From Burkholderiales bacterium (GTDB taxonomy: Bacteria > Pseudomonadota > Gammaproteobacteria > Burkholderiales > SG8-41): a DNA stretch of 12,186 bases. The DNA is taken from the NCBI GenBank assembly GCA_019746155.1, contig JAIESJ010000092.1:1-12186 (forward strand), read 5' to 3'. The translations under genes were made by a program, and so were the position numbers. A model generated the notes under the pieces. The model was not told the DNA's origin and ran no database searches. It saw only the letters and a program-made list of their open reading frames with translations. Below are positions 6,902 through 12,186 of the stretch, one piece after another; position 1 is the first letter of the stretch, and each line of letters begins with the position of its first letter.

Positions 6902-6907
6902 ACTATA
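6902..6907 (-). promoter_or_regulatory. Possible -10 element for narX-narL
   Basis: The minus strand reads TATAGT 28 bases before the narX ATG, in a 199-base gap (6875-7073) that otherwise holds no convincing gene. No good -35 hexamer sits 16-18 bases upstream, so an activator would be needed, or narXL may simply be read through from ccoI-ccoS. Confidence 0.3.
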
Positions 6908-7073
6908 GCAGATCGGCACGGCCCGACCCGGTGCCGTACCGGAGCGCTGAGGCCGATGGATTACTGCTCGTGCCGCGGGGGATGCGTCGATATTCTCACC
7001 TTGCGCGGCAGCAGATTGAGGATGGAAGTACAGCCTGCGAAATTCCTCGCGTTGCAGACCGCCCATTTCCGCG

Positions 7074-7226
7074 TCACTCGTGCGGACGGTCGTCATCCAT
7101 CACAACGCGGTGCGCCGGCCCTTCCAGGTCATCGAATTGCCCGCTATGCACCGCCCACCAGAAGACCGTGCCGATCACGAACACCAGCACGACGCTGAGC
7201 GGGATCAGCAGGTAAAGAATATCCAT
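7074..7226 (-). CDS. ccoS: CcoS, small membrane protein for cbb3 oxidase assembly
   Basis: A 50-residue protein starting MDILYLLIPLS and having the family pattern: a single membrane helix (about 3-26) ending in FWWAVHSGQFDDLEGPAHR, then a short acidic tail. The segment WAV-SGQFDDLEGPA is the CcoS/FixS signature. CcoS is needed for putting heme and copper cofactors into cbb3-type cytochrome c oxidase and is normally encoded right after the CcoI copper ATPase, as here. GAGGT lies 9 bases upstream of the ATG. Unusually, 138 bases of AT-rich sequence separate it from ccoI, where a few bases or an overlap is common. Next on the strand comes narX. Confidence 0.9.
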   Translation of the reverse strand: MDILYLLIPLSVVLVFVIGTVFWWAVHSGQFDDLEGPAHRVVMDDDRPHE

Positions 7227-7326
7227 TGCCGCCGTACCTCGAGGAAGATTATCAACGTTATCATGCGCATCGCCTTTGTTCGCGAGTCAGGCGGGAACAA
7301 TTTTCCAGATGGCACGCGCAGACAGG

Positions 7327-7340
7327 TTGACGCAAATCAA
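7327..7340 (-). promoter_or_regulatory. FNR-like site before ccoS (TTGAT-N4-GTCAA)
   Basis: Read on the minus strand, TTGATTTGCGTCAA matches the TTGAT-N4-ATCAA consensus at 9 of 10 positions. It lies 101 bases upstream of the ccoS ATG and downstream of ccoI, so it could give ccoS (and narXL) extra anaerobic expression. The expected -10 position 22 bases on reads AAAATT, which is poor, so function is uncertain. Confidence 0.4.
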
Positions 7341-7344
7341 ACCT

Positions 7345-7392
7345 TGCGCAAAAATATTTTTTAATTAATTGTTTTTATTTGTTTTTTTAAAT
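7345..7392. other. AT-rich tract at the 3' end of ccoI
   Basis: About 48 bases of nearly pure A/T in a GC-rich genome. It contains the palindrome AAAAATATTTTT (about 7350-7361), TTAATTAA, and a run of seven T on the plus strand (7382-7388), i.e. A7 in the ccoI coding strand. It spans the last codons of ccoI (KKTNKNN) and the bases after its stop. There is no GC-rich hairpin, so it is not a standard terminator. A 20-base part (7369-7388) matches the 3' end of narL (4266-4285) at 18 positions. Confidence 0.6.
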
Positions 7393-9926
7393 GCGAGCGC
7401 GATTATTGAAGACCTGTTTGCGACAGATTCATGTTCCGGCGACCGCAGCAGGCGCAGCGCGTTGAGCACCACGGCAAGCGAGGACGCCGACATGCCGATC
7501 CCGGCCGCGAGCGGCGTGACGTAACCCATCACTGCAAGCGGCAACGCGACCGCGTTGTAGACGACTGCCCATGCCAGATTTTGACGGATCACACGCAGCG
7601 TCTGGCGCGCGACGCGCACCGCTGTGAGCAGCGCATCGAGCCGTTCCGACATCAGCACCATGTCGGCGCTGGTCTGCGCCAGACGCGTGCCGCTCGCCAG
7701 CGCAATCGAGACCTGCGCCTGCGCCAGCACCGGCGCGTCGTTGACGCCGTCGCCGATCATCGCCACCACCGCGCCGCGCTGCTGGAGCGCGCGCACGAAT
7801 TCGAGCTTGTGCTGCGGCGTGGCTGCGCCGCGCGCGGTCTTGATGCCCAGCTCGTGCGCGAGATGCGCGACCCGTGCAGCGCGGTCGCCGCTTAGCAGAC
7901 ACACGGTCTTGCCCAGCGCCTTCAATTCGCGCACCAGCAGCCGGGCGCGACGCCGCAGCGGATCGCCGAGCGTGAACAATGCCAGCCAGCCGCGCTCGTC
8001 GCCGAGCGCCACCACCGTGACCTCGTCGCTGACGAACAACAGTTCCTCGGGCAACGCCCGCCCATGCAGCGCGGCGACAAACCCCGGAGTGCCGATGCGC
8101 AGCCGGCGCCCGCTTACGCTGCCTTCCAGGCCCTGGCTCGGGACATTGCGCACGTCGCACACTGCGATGCCGTCATGTACTTCAGGCGGCGCCGCGGCAA
8201 CAATGGCGCGGCCGATGGGATGTTCGGACCGGCTTTCCAGCCGTGCCGCCAGCGCCAGGCACCGTTCGCGTTCCTCGCCCGTCAGCGGGATCACGCCGAT
8301 CAGCGCCATCCTCCCCTCGGTGAGCGTGCCGGTCTTGTCGAACACGAAATGCGTCGCGGCCGCCAGGGTCTCCAGGGCATGGCCGCGCGTCACCAGCACG
8401 CCGCGCCGGTAGAGCGTGCCGGTTGCGGCCGTGAGCGCAGCCGGTGTCGCCAGCGACAGCGCGCACGGGCAGCTCACCACCAGCACCGCAATCGTGATCC
8501 AGAATGCCCGTGCCGGATCGATCACGTACCACACCACTGCAACGACGGCAGCGAGTACGAGCAATCCGCCGACGAACCAGCGCGCTACGCGGTCGGCGAG
8601 CCGCGCGATTTCGGGTTTTTCGGTCTGTGCCCGGTCCATCAGGCGCACGATGCCGGCGAGCACCGTGTCGTGCCCGACGCGCTCGACGCGTATCGTGAGC
8701 GGCCCGTTCAGGTTCACCGCGCCGCCGGTGAGCATGTCCCCTGCACGCTTGGGCACCGCGCGCGACTCCCCGGTAAGCAGCGATTCGTCGACGCTGCTCA
8801 CGCCTTCGACCACCGTGCCGTCGGCGGGAATGGCGGCGCCGGGACGTATGGCGACGTAATCGCCGGGCCGCAGCACGGCCACCGGCACTTCCTCGCGCCG
8901 CGCGGACCCGGGGAAGGTATCGAGGCGCTCGGCCACTGCCGGCGTGAGCCTGACCAGGCGCTCCTGCGCCTGCGCCGCCCTGGCACGCGCGCTCATTTCG
9001 AGGTAGCGCGCACCCAGCAGCAGAAACACAAACATCGCGACCGAATCGAAATAGACCGGACCGTCGCCGCGAACCGTCGCGTACACGCTCGCCGCGAAGG
9101 CGGCGATAATACCCAGCGCGACCGGCACATCCATGCCGACGCGGCGTGCCTTTAGCTCGCGCCACGCGCCGGCATAAAACGGCGCTGCCGCCCACGTCAC
9201 GACCGGAAGCGTCAGCACCAGGCTGGCGATGCGCATCAGTTGCTCCAGGTCCGCCGTCATGTCGCCGTCCGCGATGTAGGCCGGCACCGCGTACATCATC
9301 ACCTGCATCATGCCGAAGCCGGCGACGAACAGGCGCCACAGCATGCTGCGGCGCTCGCGCTTCAGCGCGTCGTCGGAGCGGGCGCTGTCGTACGGCTGCG
9401 CGCCGTAGCCGAGAGCGGCGACCGCGCGCAGGATTTCGCTCAAGGCGATGCGGCGCCCGTCCCAGCGCACGCGTGCGCGCCGCGTTGCGTAATTGACCGC
9501 CGCCTCATGCACGCCCTCGAGCCGGGCCAGCCGCTGCTCGATAAGCCACACGCAGGCGGCACAGGTGATGCCGTCGAGCAGCAGCGCCGCCTCCTTGACC
9601 TGCCCTGCCGCGTCGGCGTCGTGCACGAAACCACGCTGAATCTCGGGCAGGTCGTACAGCCGCAGCCGATCCAGCATGTCGCGCGGGCTTGCCGGCTGCG
9701 ACTGCGGCAACACCGAGCGATGGCGGTAATAGGACGCAAGTCCGTTGTCGATGATGGTCTGCGCGACCGCCTGGCAGCCGCGGCAGCAGGTATCCCGGGC
9801 CACCCCCTCGACCAGCACTTGATAGGATTTGGCTGGCAGCGGCAGCCCGCAATGGAAACAGGCGCGCCCCGCCTTTGCGGGCGCGCTTGCGGCGGAAAAT
9901 GCCGTGTCGGCTATCGTGCTCATCAT
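7365..9926 (-). CDS. ccoI: CcoI (FixI), copper-transporting P-type ATPase for cbb3 oxidase
   Basis: 853 residues, a P1B-type ATPase of the CcoI/FixI subgroup that delivers copper across the inner membrane for cbb3 oxidase assembly. The N-terminus has the subgroup's Cys-rich module (CFHCG at 23-27, CCRGC at 47-51), then a heavy-metal domain with TCAAC (121-125). Core motifs: TGES (385-388), copper site CPC (486-488) in a membrane helix, phosphorylated Asp530 in DKTGTLTEG, the His-Pro pair (569-570) and GDGVNDAP (725-732). About eight hydrophobic segments are seen. Two adjacent ATGs (9926, 9923) are possible starts; neither has a strong Shine-Dalgarno. The last 20 or so residues after LLRSPEH form a non-conserved tail ending in an A-rich codon run. 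An FNR-dependent promoter lies upstream, ccoS downstream; ccoNOPQ and ccoGH are not in view. Confidence 0.93.
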   Translation of the reverse strand: MMSTIADTAFSAASAPAKAGRACFHCGLPLPAKSYQVLVEGVARDTCCRGCQAVAQTIIDNGLASYYRHRSVLPQSQPASPRDMLDRLRLYDLPEIQRGFVHDADAAGQVKEAALLLDGITCAACVWLIEQRLARLEGVHEAAVNYATRRARVRWDGRRIALSEILRAVAALGYGAQPYDSARSDDALKRERRSMLWRLFVAGFGMMQVMMYAVPAYIADGDMTADLEQLMRIASLVLTLPVVTWAAAPFYAGAWRELKARRVGMDVPVALGIIAAFAASVYATVRGDGPVYFDSVAMFVFLLLGARYLEMSARARAAQAQERLVRLTPAVAERLDTFPGSARREEVPVAVLRPGDYVAIRPGAAIPADGTVVEGVSSVDESLLTGESRAVPKRAGDMLTGGAVNLNGPLTIRVERVGHDTVLAGIVRLMDRAQTEKPEIARLADRVARWFVGGLLVLAAVVAVVWYVIDPARAFWITIAVLVVSCPCALSLATPAALTAATGTLYRRGVLVTRGHALETLAAATHFVFDKTGTLTEGRMALIGVIPLTGEERERCLALAARLESRSEHPIGRAIVAAAPPEVHDGIAVCDVRNVPSQGLEGSVSGRRLRIGTPGFVAALHGRALPEELLFVSDEVTVVALGDERGWLALFTLGDPLRRRARLLVRELKALGKTVCLLSGDRAARVAHLAHELGIKTARGAATPQHKLEFVRALQQRGAVVAMIGDGVNDAPVLAQAQVSIALASGTRLAQTSADMVLMSERLDALLTAVRVARQTLRVIRQNLAWAVVYNAVALPLAVMGYVTPLAAGIGMSASSLAVVLNALRLLRSPEHESVANRSSIIALAFKKTNKNN

Positions 9927-9950
9927 GCAAAAACGATTCTCATTCGGGCA

Positions 9951-9956
9951 ATCATA
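9951..9956 (-). promoter_or_regulatory. -10 element of the ccoI promoter (TATGAT)
   Basis: The minus strand reads TATGAT, five of six bases of the sigma-70 -10 consensus. It begins exactly 22 bases after the end of the FNR site, the spacing of class II FNR promoters, where the activator replaces a good -35. Transcription would start near 9944, about 18 bases before the ATG. Confidence 0.7.
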
Positions 9957-9978
9957 AAATTCCGGATGCGGGCGACGT

Positions 9979-9992
9979 TTGATCTAAATCAA
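9979..9992 (-). promoter_or_regulatory. FNR/ANR-binding site upstream of ccoI
   Basis: TTGAT-TTAG-ATCAA on the minus strand: all ten conserved bases of the FNR box are present. Its centre would be at about -41.5 relative to the start predicted from the TATGAT downstream. This implies induction of ccoI-ccoS under low oxygen. The FNR-type protein would be encoded elsewhere, because the Crp-type regulator at 3013 lacks the FNR cysteines. No suitable -10 is seen in the plus direction. Confidence 0.85.
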
Positions 9993-9999
9993 CCCGACG

Positions 10000-10284
10000 G
10001 TCTTCCTTTCTCGGGGCCGGGGCAGGAGGCGCCTGATTTCTTCAACTGCAAGGACGATCGAGGACGGACTGAGCTGCCCCTGAGATGAGGTTCCTGAGAA
10101 CCGAGGGGGATTACGCGCGTGATTCCGGCAGCAAAAGTGATGCGCTCATGCCGGACAACACCATCCCCTGGAAGAACAACCCGGAAGCTACCGAGACATA
10201 GCGTGGCCCGACCCGTGGCTAGCCCGGGGCACGCTTACCGGCACGTGGTAAAATGATTTTGCTAATTCACTTTACGGTGCGCCT
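10000..10284. other. Intergenic stretch upstream of the AbrB-like gene; no supported gene
   Basis: No gene is supported here. A 38-codon plus-strand frame (ATG 10085 to TAG 10201, ending WKNNPEATET) exists but has no clear Shine-Dalgarno or recognisable motif. A small hairpin GGTTC-CTGA-GAACC lies at 10089-10102. TAAAAT at 10249-10254 on the plus strand could be a -10 for the AbrB-like gene, without a good -35. Confidence 0.5.
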
Positions 10285-10422
10285 ATGTCCTCCACGGTCA
10301 CATTGAGCAGCAAGAATCAGGTCGTCATCCCGCAGGAAGCACGCAAGAAGCTCGGCGTCGGGCCGGGCGCTCGCCTGCTCGTGCTGGTGAAGGAAGACCG
10401 TATCGTATATTTGAATAAATAA
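10285..10422 (+). CDS. Short AbrB/MazE/SpoVT-type DNA-binding protein (antitoxin-like, orphan)
   Basis: 45 residues starting MSSTVTLSSKNQVVIPQEARKK. This is the swapped-hairpin AbrB domain: an S/T-V-T-x-SSKNQVVIP strand, the EARKKLGVGPGARLLVLV turn and strand, and a last strand DRIVYL. The domain alone is almost the whole protein. Relatives that act as antitoxins usually run to 70-90 residues with a C-terminal toxin-binding tail, and sit next to a PIN or MazF toxin gene. Here the frame stops after YLNK, and the next 270 bases hold no toxin. It may be a truncated leftover of a toxin-antitoxin pair or a minimal DNA-binding protein. The start is ATG 10285, with no strong Shine-Dalgarno (the preceding bases are ACGGTGCGCCT). 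Confidence 0.7.
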   Translation: MSSTVTLSSKNQVVIPQEARKKLGVGPGARLLVLVKEDRIVYLNK

Positions 10423-10448
10423 CTTGGCTTGCCGCTCCACGCGCTGCA

Positions 10449-10464
10449 GCATCCCTGAGGATGC
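10449..10464. repeat. Hairpin GCATCC-CTGA-GGATGC after the AbrB-like gene
   Basis: Perfect 6-base inverted arms around a CTGA loop, 26 bases after the AbrB-like stop codon. There is no T-run after it, so a factor-independent terminator is unlikely; it may protect the mRNA 3' end. It shares the CTGA loop with the hairpin at 10089-10102. Confidence 0.35.
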
Positions 10465-10554
10465 CGAGAGCGGAGAGCACCGCCCCGTACTTGAATCAAT
10501 GTTTCACCAAGCTACCTTCTTCCTTCGTCGTGCGTTGTGAACGCCCGCGCCGGA

Positions 10555-10665
10555 ATGTCCCTTGCGCTAAGTGACCGTTCTCCCTCACGCTCTCACGTCG
10601 TCTTTTGTGCTTCTTGGCGGCCTTGGCGGTTCATTCCGCTTTTACTCTCCTTTGCGTTCATGCTT
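10555..10665. repeat. Low-complexity intergenic repeat with a 9-base tandem copy
   Basis: Pyrimidine-rich on the plus strand; CTTGGCGGC and CTTGGCGGT stand in tandem (10613-10630). The opposite strand reads as GCCAAGG/GCAAAGG modules, a style common in bacterial intergenic repeats that yield false Arg/Trp-rich reading frames. It lies in the 277-base gap between the AbrB-like gene and aat. No RNA or protein product is proposed. Confidence 0.35.
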
Positions 10666-10699
10666 TATAAGTCGGTAATGCGCCGTACAATGGCGGCAA

Positions 10700-11398
10700 A
10701 TGATTCCCTGGCTTGGTCCCCGAGATCCGTTCCCGCCGGTGAGCACGGCGCTCACCGAACCCAACGGCCTGCTGGCCGCCGGCGGCGATCTGTCGCCGGC
10801 ACGGCTGGCCGAAGCCTACCGCCAGGGCATTTTTCCGTGGTATTCGGAAGACCAGCCGCTGCTGTGGTGGTCGCCGGATCCGCGCATGGTGCTGTTTCCC
10901 GCCGAATTGCGCCTGCGGCGCTCCTTGAAGAAACGCCTGCGCCACCACGACTATGAAATCCGTGCGGACACCCGTTTCGAACAGGTGATGCGCGCCTGCG
11001 CCGAACCGCGGCACGGGCAGGAGGGCACCTGGATTACGGAGGACATGATCGAAGCCTACTGCACGCTGCACGCGCAGGGCTTCGCGCATTCGGTGGAAAC
11101 CTGGATCGGCGGCGAGCTTGCCGGCGGGCTCTACGGCATCGCGCTCGGGCGCATGTTCTACGGCGAATCGATGTTCACGCGCGCGCCCGACGCCTCCAAG
11201 CTCGCCCTCGCACACTTGGTGCGCCAGCTCGAGCGCTGGGGGTTCGGCATGATCGACTGCCAGATGAAGACGCCCCACCTCGCCGCATTCGGCGGGCGTG
11301 AAATCCCGCGCCGGGAATTTATGCGAAAGCTGCAGGAATTGGTAAACTATCCGGCACCGGTCAGCGAATGGCGCTTCAACGATGACTTATTTGACTGA
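10700..11398 (+). CDS. aat: Leucyl/phenylalanyl-tRNA--protein transferase
   Basis: 232 residues, the normal length. This cytoplasmic enzyme transfers Leu or Phe from its aminoacyl-tRNA to proteins with N-terminal Arg or Lys, marking them for ClpS-ClpAP degradation. Visible signatures: GLLAAGGDLSP (23-33), AYRQGIFPWY followed by LLWWSPDPR (39-62), the GNAT-like core GGELAGGLYGIALG (137-150), FYGESMF (153-159), and DCQMKTPHLAAFGGREIPR (186-204), in which Asp186 and Gln188 match the catalytic pair known from the E. coli enzyme. The start ATG 10700 gives the standard N-terminus (IPWLGP...FPP), although no good Shine-Dalgarno is seen and TACAAT lies only 9 bases upstream. Its 3' end overlaps bpt by 17 bases, so the two are coupled. 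Confidence 0.97.
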   Translation: MIPWLGPRDPFPPVSTALTEPNGLLAAGGDLSPARLAEAYRQGIFPWYSEDQPLLWWSPDPRMVLFPAELRLRRSLKKRLRHHDYEIRADTRFEQVMRACAEPRHGQEGTWITEDMIEAYCTLHAQGFAHSVETWIGGELAGGLYGIALGRMFYGESMFTRAPDASKLALAHLVRQLERWGFGMIDCQMKTPHLAAFGGREIPRREFMRKLQELVNYPAPVSEWRFNDDLFD

Positions 11399-12107
11399 GT
11401 TTCCGCTTTCGGTGCTGCAGTTTTATGCGACCGCGCCCTATCCGTGCAGCTATCTGCCGGACCGGATGGCGCGCTCGCAGGTCGCCACGCCCAGCCACCT
11501 GATCGACAGCGCGGTCTACAGCGAGCTGGTGCGCGCGGGGTTCCGCCGCAGCGGCGCGTTCACTTACCGCCCGCACTGCGACCACTGCCACGCCTGCGTG
11601 CCGGTGCGCATCCTCGCCGAAGAGTACAAACCCAACCGCGCCCAGCGCCGGACCTGGAAAAAACACGCAACCCTCACCGCCGAGATGCTCGATCTCAAGT
11701 ACAGCGCCGAGCATTACGCGCTGTACCTGCGCTACCAGTCGCATCGCCACAGCGGCGGCGGCATGGACCAGGACAGCCGGGAACAGTATCGTCATTTCCT
11801 GCTGCAAAGCAACGTCGAATCGCGGCTGATCGAATTCCGCGAGCACGGCATGTTGCGCATGGTCAGTATCGTCGACGAACTGCAGGACGGGCTGTCGTCG
11901 GTCTACACCTTCTTCGACTCGGAAATCGGCGGCGCAAGTTTCGGCACCTATAACATCATGTGGCAGATCGATCTGTGCCGCCGGCTCGATCTGCCCTATC
12001 TCTACCTCGGCTACTGGATCGCCCAAAGCCGGAAAATGGCCTATAAAATCCAGTTCCAGCCGATGCAGGGCCTGGTCGACGGCCGCTGGCAGGCAATCGG
12101 GCCTTGA
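11382..12107 (+). CDS. bpt: Aspartate/glutamate leucyltransferase (bacterial protein transferase)
   Basis: 241 residues, typical length. The enzyme attaches Leu from Leu-tRNA to N-terminal Asp or Glu of proteins, the companion of Aat in the bacterial N-degron pathway. The N-terminus has the family's LSVLQFYATAPYPCSYLP (Cys22) and ARSQVATPSHLID, then the cysteine cluster YRPHCDHCHACVPVRI (Cys66, Cys69, Cys72). The C-terminal GNAT-like part has SVYTFFDSE, SFGTYNIMWQI and LPYLYLGYWIAQSRKMAYK. It is homologous to eukaryotic arginyltransferase Ate1 and is sometimes annotated as such. It begins inside the last codons of aat (17-base overlap, different frame), which strongly suggests one transcript. 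A probable pyrD start follows 66 bases later. Confidence 0.97.
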   Translation: MTYLTEFPLSVLQFYATAPYPCSYLPDRMARSQVATPSHLIDSAVYSELVRAGFRRSGAFTYRPHCDHCHACVPVRILAEEYKPNRAQRRTWKKHATLTAEMLDLKYSAEHYALYLRYQSHRHSGGGMDQDSREQYRHFLLQSNVESRLIEFREHGMLRMVSIVDELQDGLSSVYTFFDSEIGGASFGTYNIMWQIDLCRRLDLPYLYLGYWIAQSRKMAYKIQFQPMQGLVDGRWQAIGP

Positions 12108-12161
12108 CTCCGGTCATCGAGCGCCCGCTCGCAATTTCCGGATAACCGGACCGGCAGCGGT

Positions 12162-12167
12162 TAAAAT
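12162..12167 (+). promoter_or_regulatory. Possible -10 element (TAAAAT) before the last gene
   Basis: TAAAAT lies 6 bases before the ATG at 12174. If it is a real -10, the transcript would be nearly leaderless. No good -35 is found 16-18 bases upstream, and the gene could instead be read through from aat-bpt. Confidence 0.25.
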
Positions 12168-12173
12168 AGCGGC

Positions 12174-12186
12174 ATGCCCTATCCGC
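12174..12186 (+). CDS. pyrD: First codons of a gene, probably pyrD (dihydroorotate dehydrogenase)
   Basis: Only ATG CCC TAT CCG C is in the window (MPYP). The class 2 dihydroorotate dehydrogenases of related bacteria start M-YP-LLR, and pyrD often follows aat-bpt in proteobacteria, so pyrD is the best guess from gene order plus four residues. No Shine-Dalgarno is visible before the ATG. Confidence 0.4.

Noticed and set aside
6899..7096. 65-codon minus-strand frame between ccoS and narX
   Set aside because: It starts inside ccoS, has no clear ribosome-binding site or motif, and ends at the probable narX promoter.
10085..10201. 38-codon plus-strand frame ending WKNNPEATET
   Set aside because: No Shine-Dalgarno, no recognised homologue, and isolated. 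Possible but unsupported.
10537..10956. 139-codon plus-strand frame running into aat
   Set aside because: Its first part is low-complexity repeat and its second part overlaps aat in another frame; the Trp/Arg/Ser-rich translation is typical of false frames.
1..12186. tRNA, rRNA, CRISPR array, riboswitch
   Set aside because: No cloverleaf, no rRNA-like stretch, no regular spaced repeats and no recognisable riboswitch core were seen on either strand by eye.

Overview
The window looks like a chromosomal segment from a GC-rich proteobacterium, most likely a facultatively anaerobic, possibly denitrifying betaproteobacterium. The evidence is the strong G/C bias at third codon positions, a consensus FNR/ANR site before a ccoI-ccoS pair (cbb3 oxidase assembly), a NarX/NarL-type nitrate sensor system, and an aat-bpt pair followed by what looks like the start of pyrD. 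The genus cannot be fixed from the sequence.

Left part (1-3687): a minus-strand operon encodes a citrate synthase-like protein, then (ATGA overlap) a biotin-dependent acyl-CoA carboxyltransferase, then the start of a small membrane protein cut by the window edge. A Crp/Fnr-family regulator is transcribed divergently from the other side of an intergenic region that holds two inverted repeats. The citrate synthase-like protein has Gln where the family has its second active-site His, so its chemistry is uncertain.

3688-4271 is a scar of mobile DNA. A decayed tyrosine-recombinase fragment on the plus strand abuts the right end of an IS481-type element whose transposase survives only as its C-terminus on the minus strand.

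Middle part (4272-10000): all minus strand, in transcription order ccoI (Cu P-type ATPase) - ccoS - narX - narL. A near-ideal class II FNR promoter (TTGAT-N4-ATCAA, 22 nt, TATGAT) precedes ccoI. ccoS is only 50 codons long. ccoI and ccoS are separated by an unusual AT-rich gap that contains a second FNR-like site. narX and narL overlap by four bases. Together the segment joins microaerobic oxidase maturation to nitrate sensing. The structural genes for cbb3 oxidase and nitrate reductase are not in the window.

Right part (10000-12186): a gene-poor stretch with a very short orphan AbrB/MazE-like protein and some repeats, then aat and bpt (overlapping, plus strand), which add leucine or phenylalanine to protein N-termini in the N-degron pathway, then the first codons of a probable pyrD. 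No tRNA, rRNA or CRISPR array was seen.
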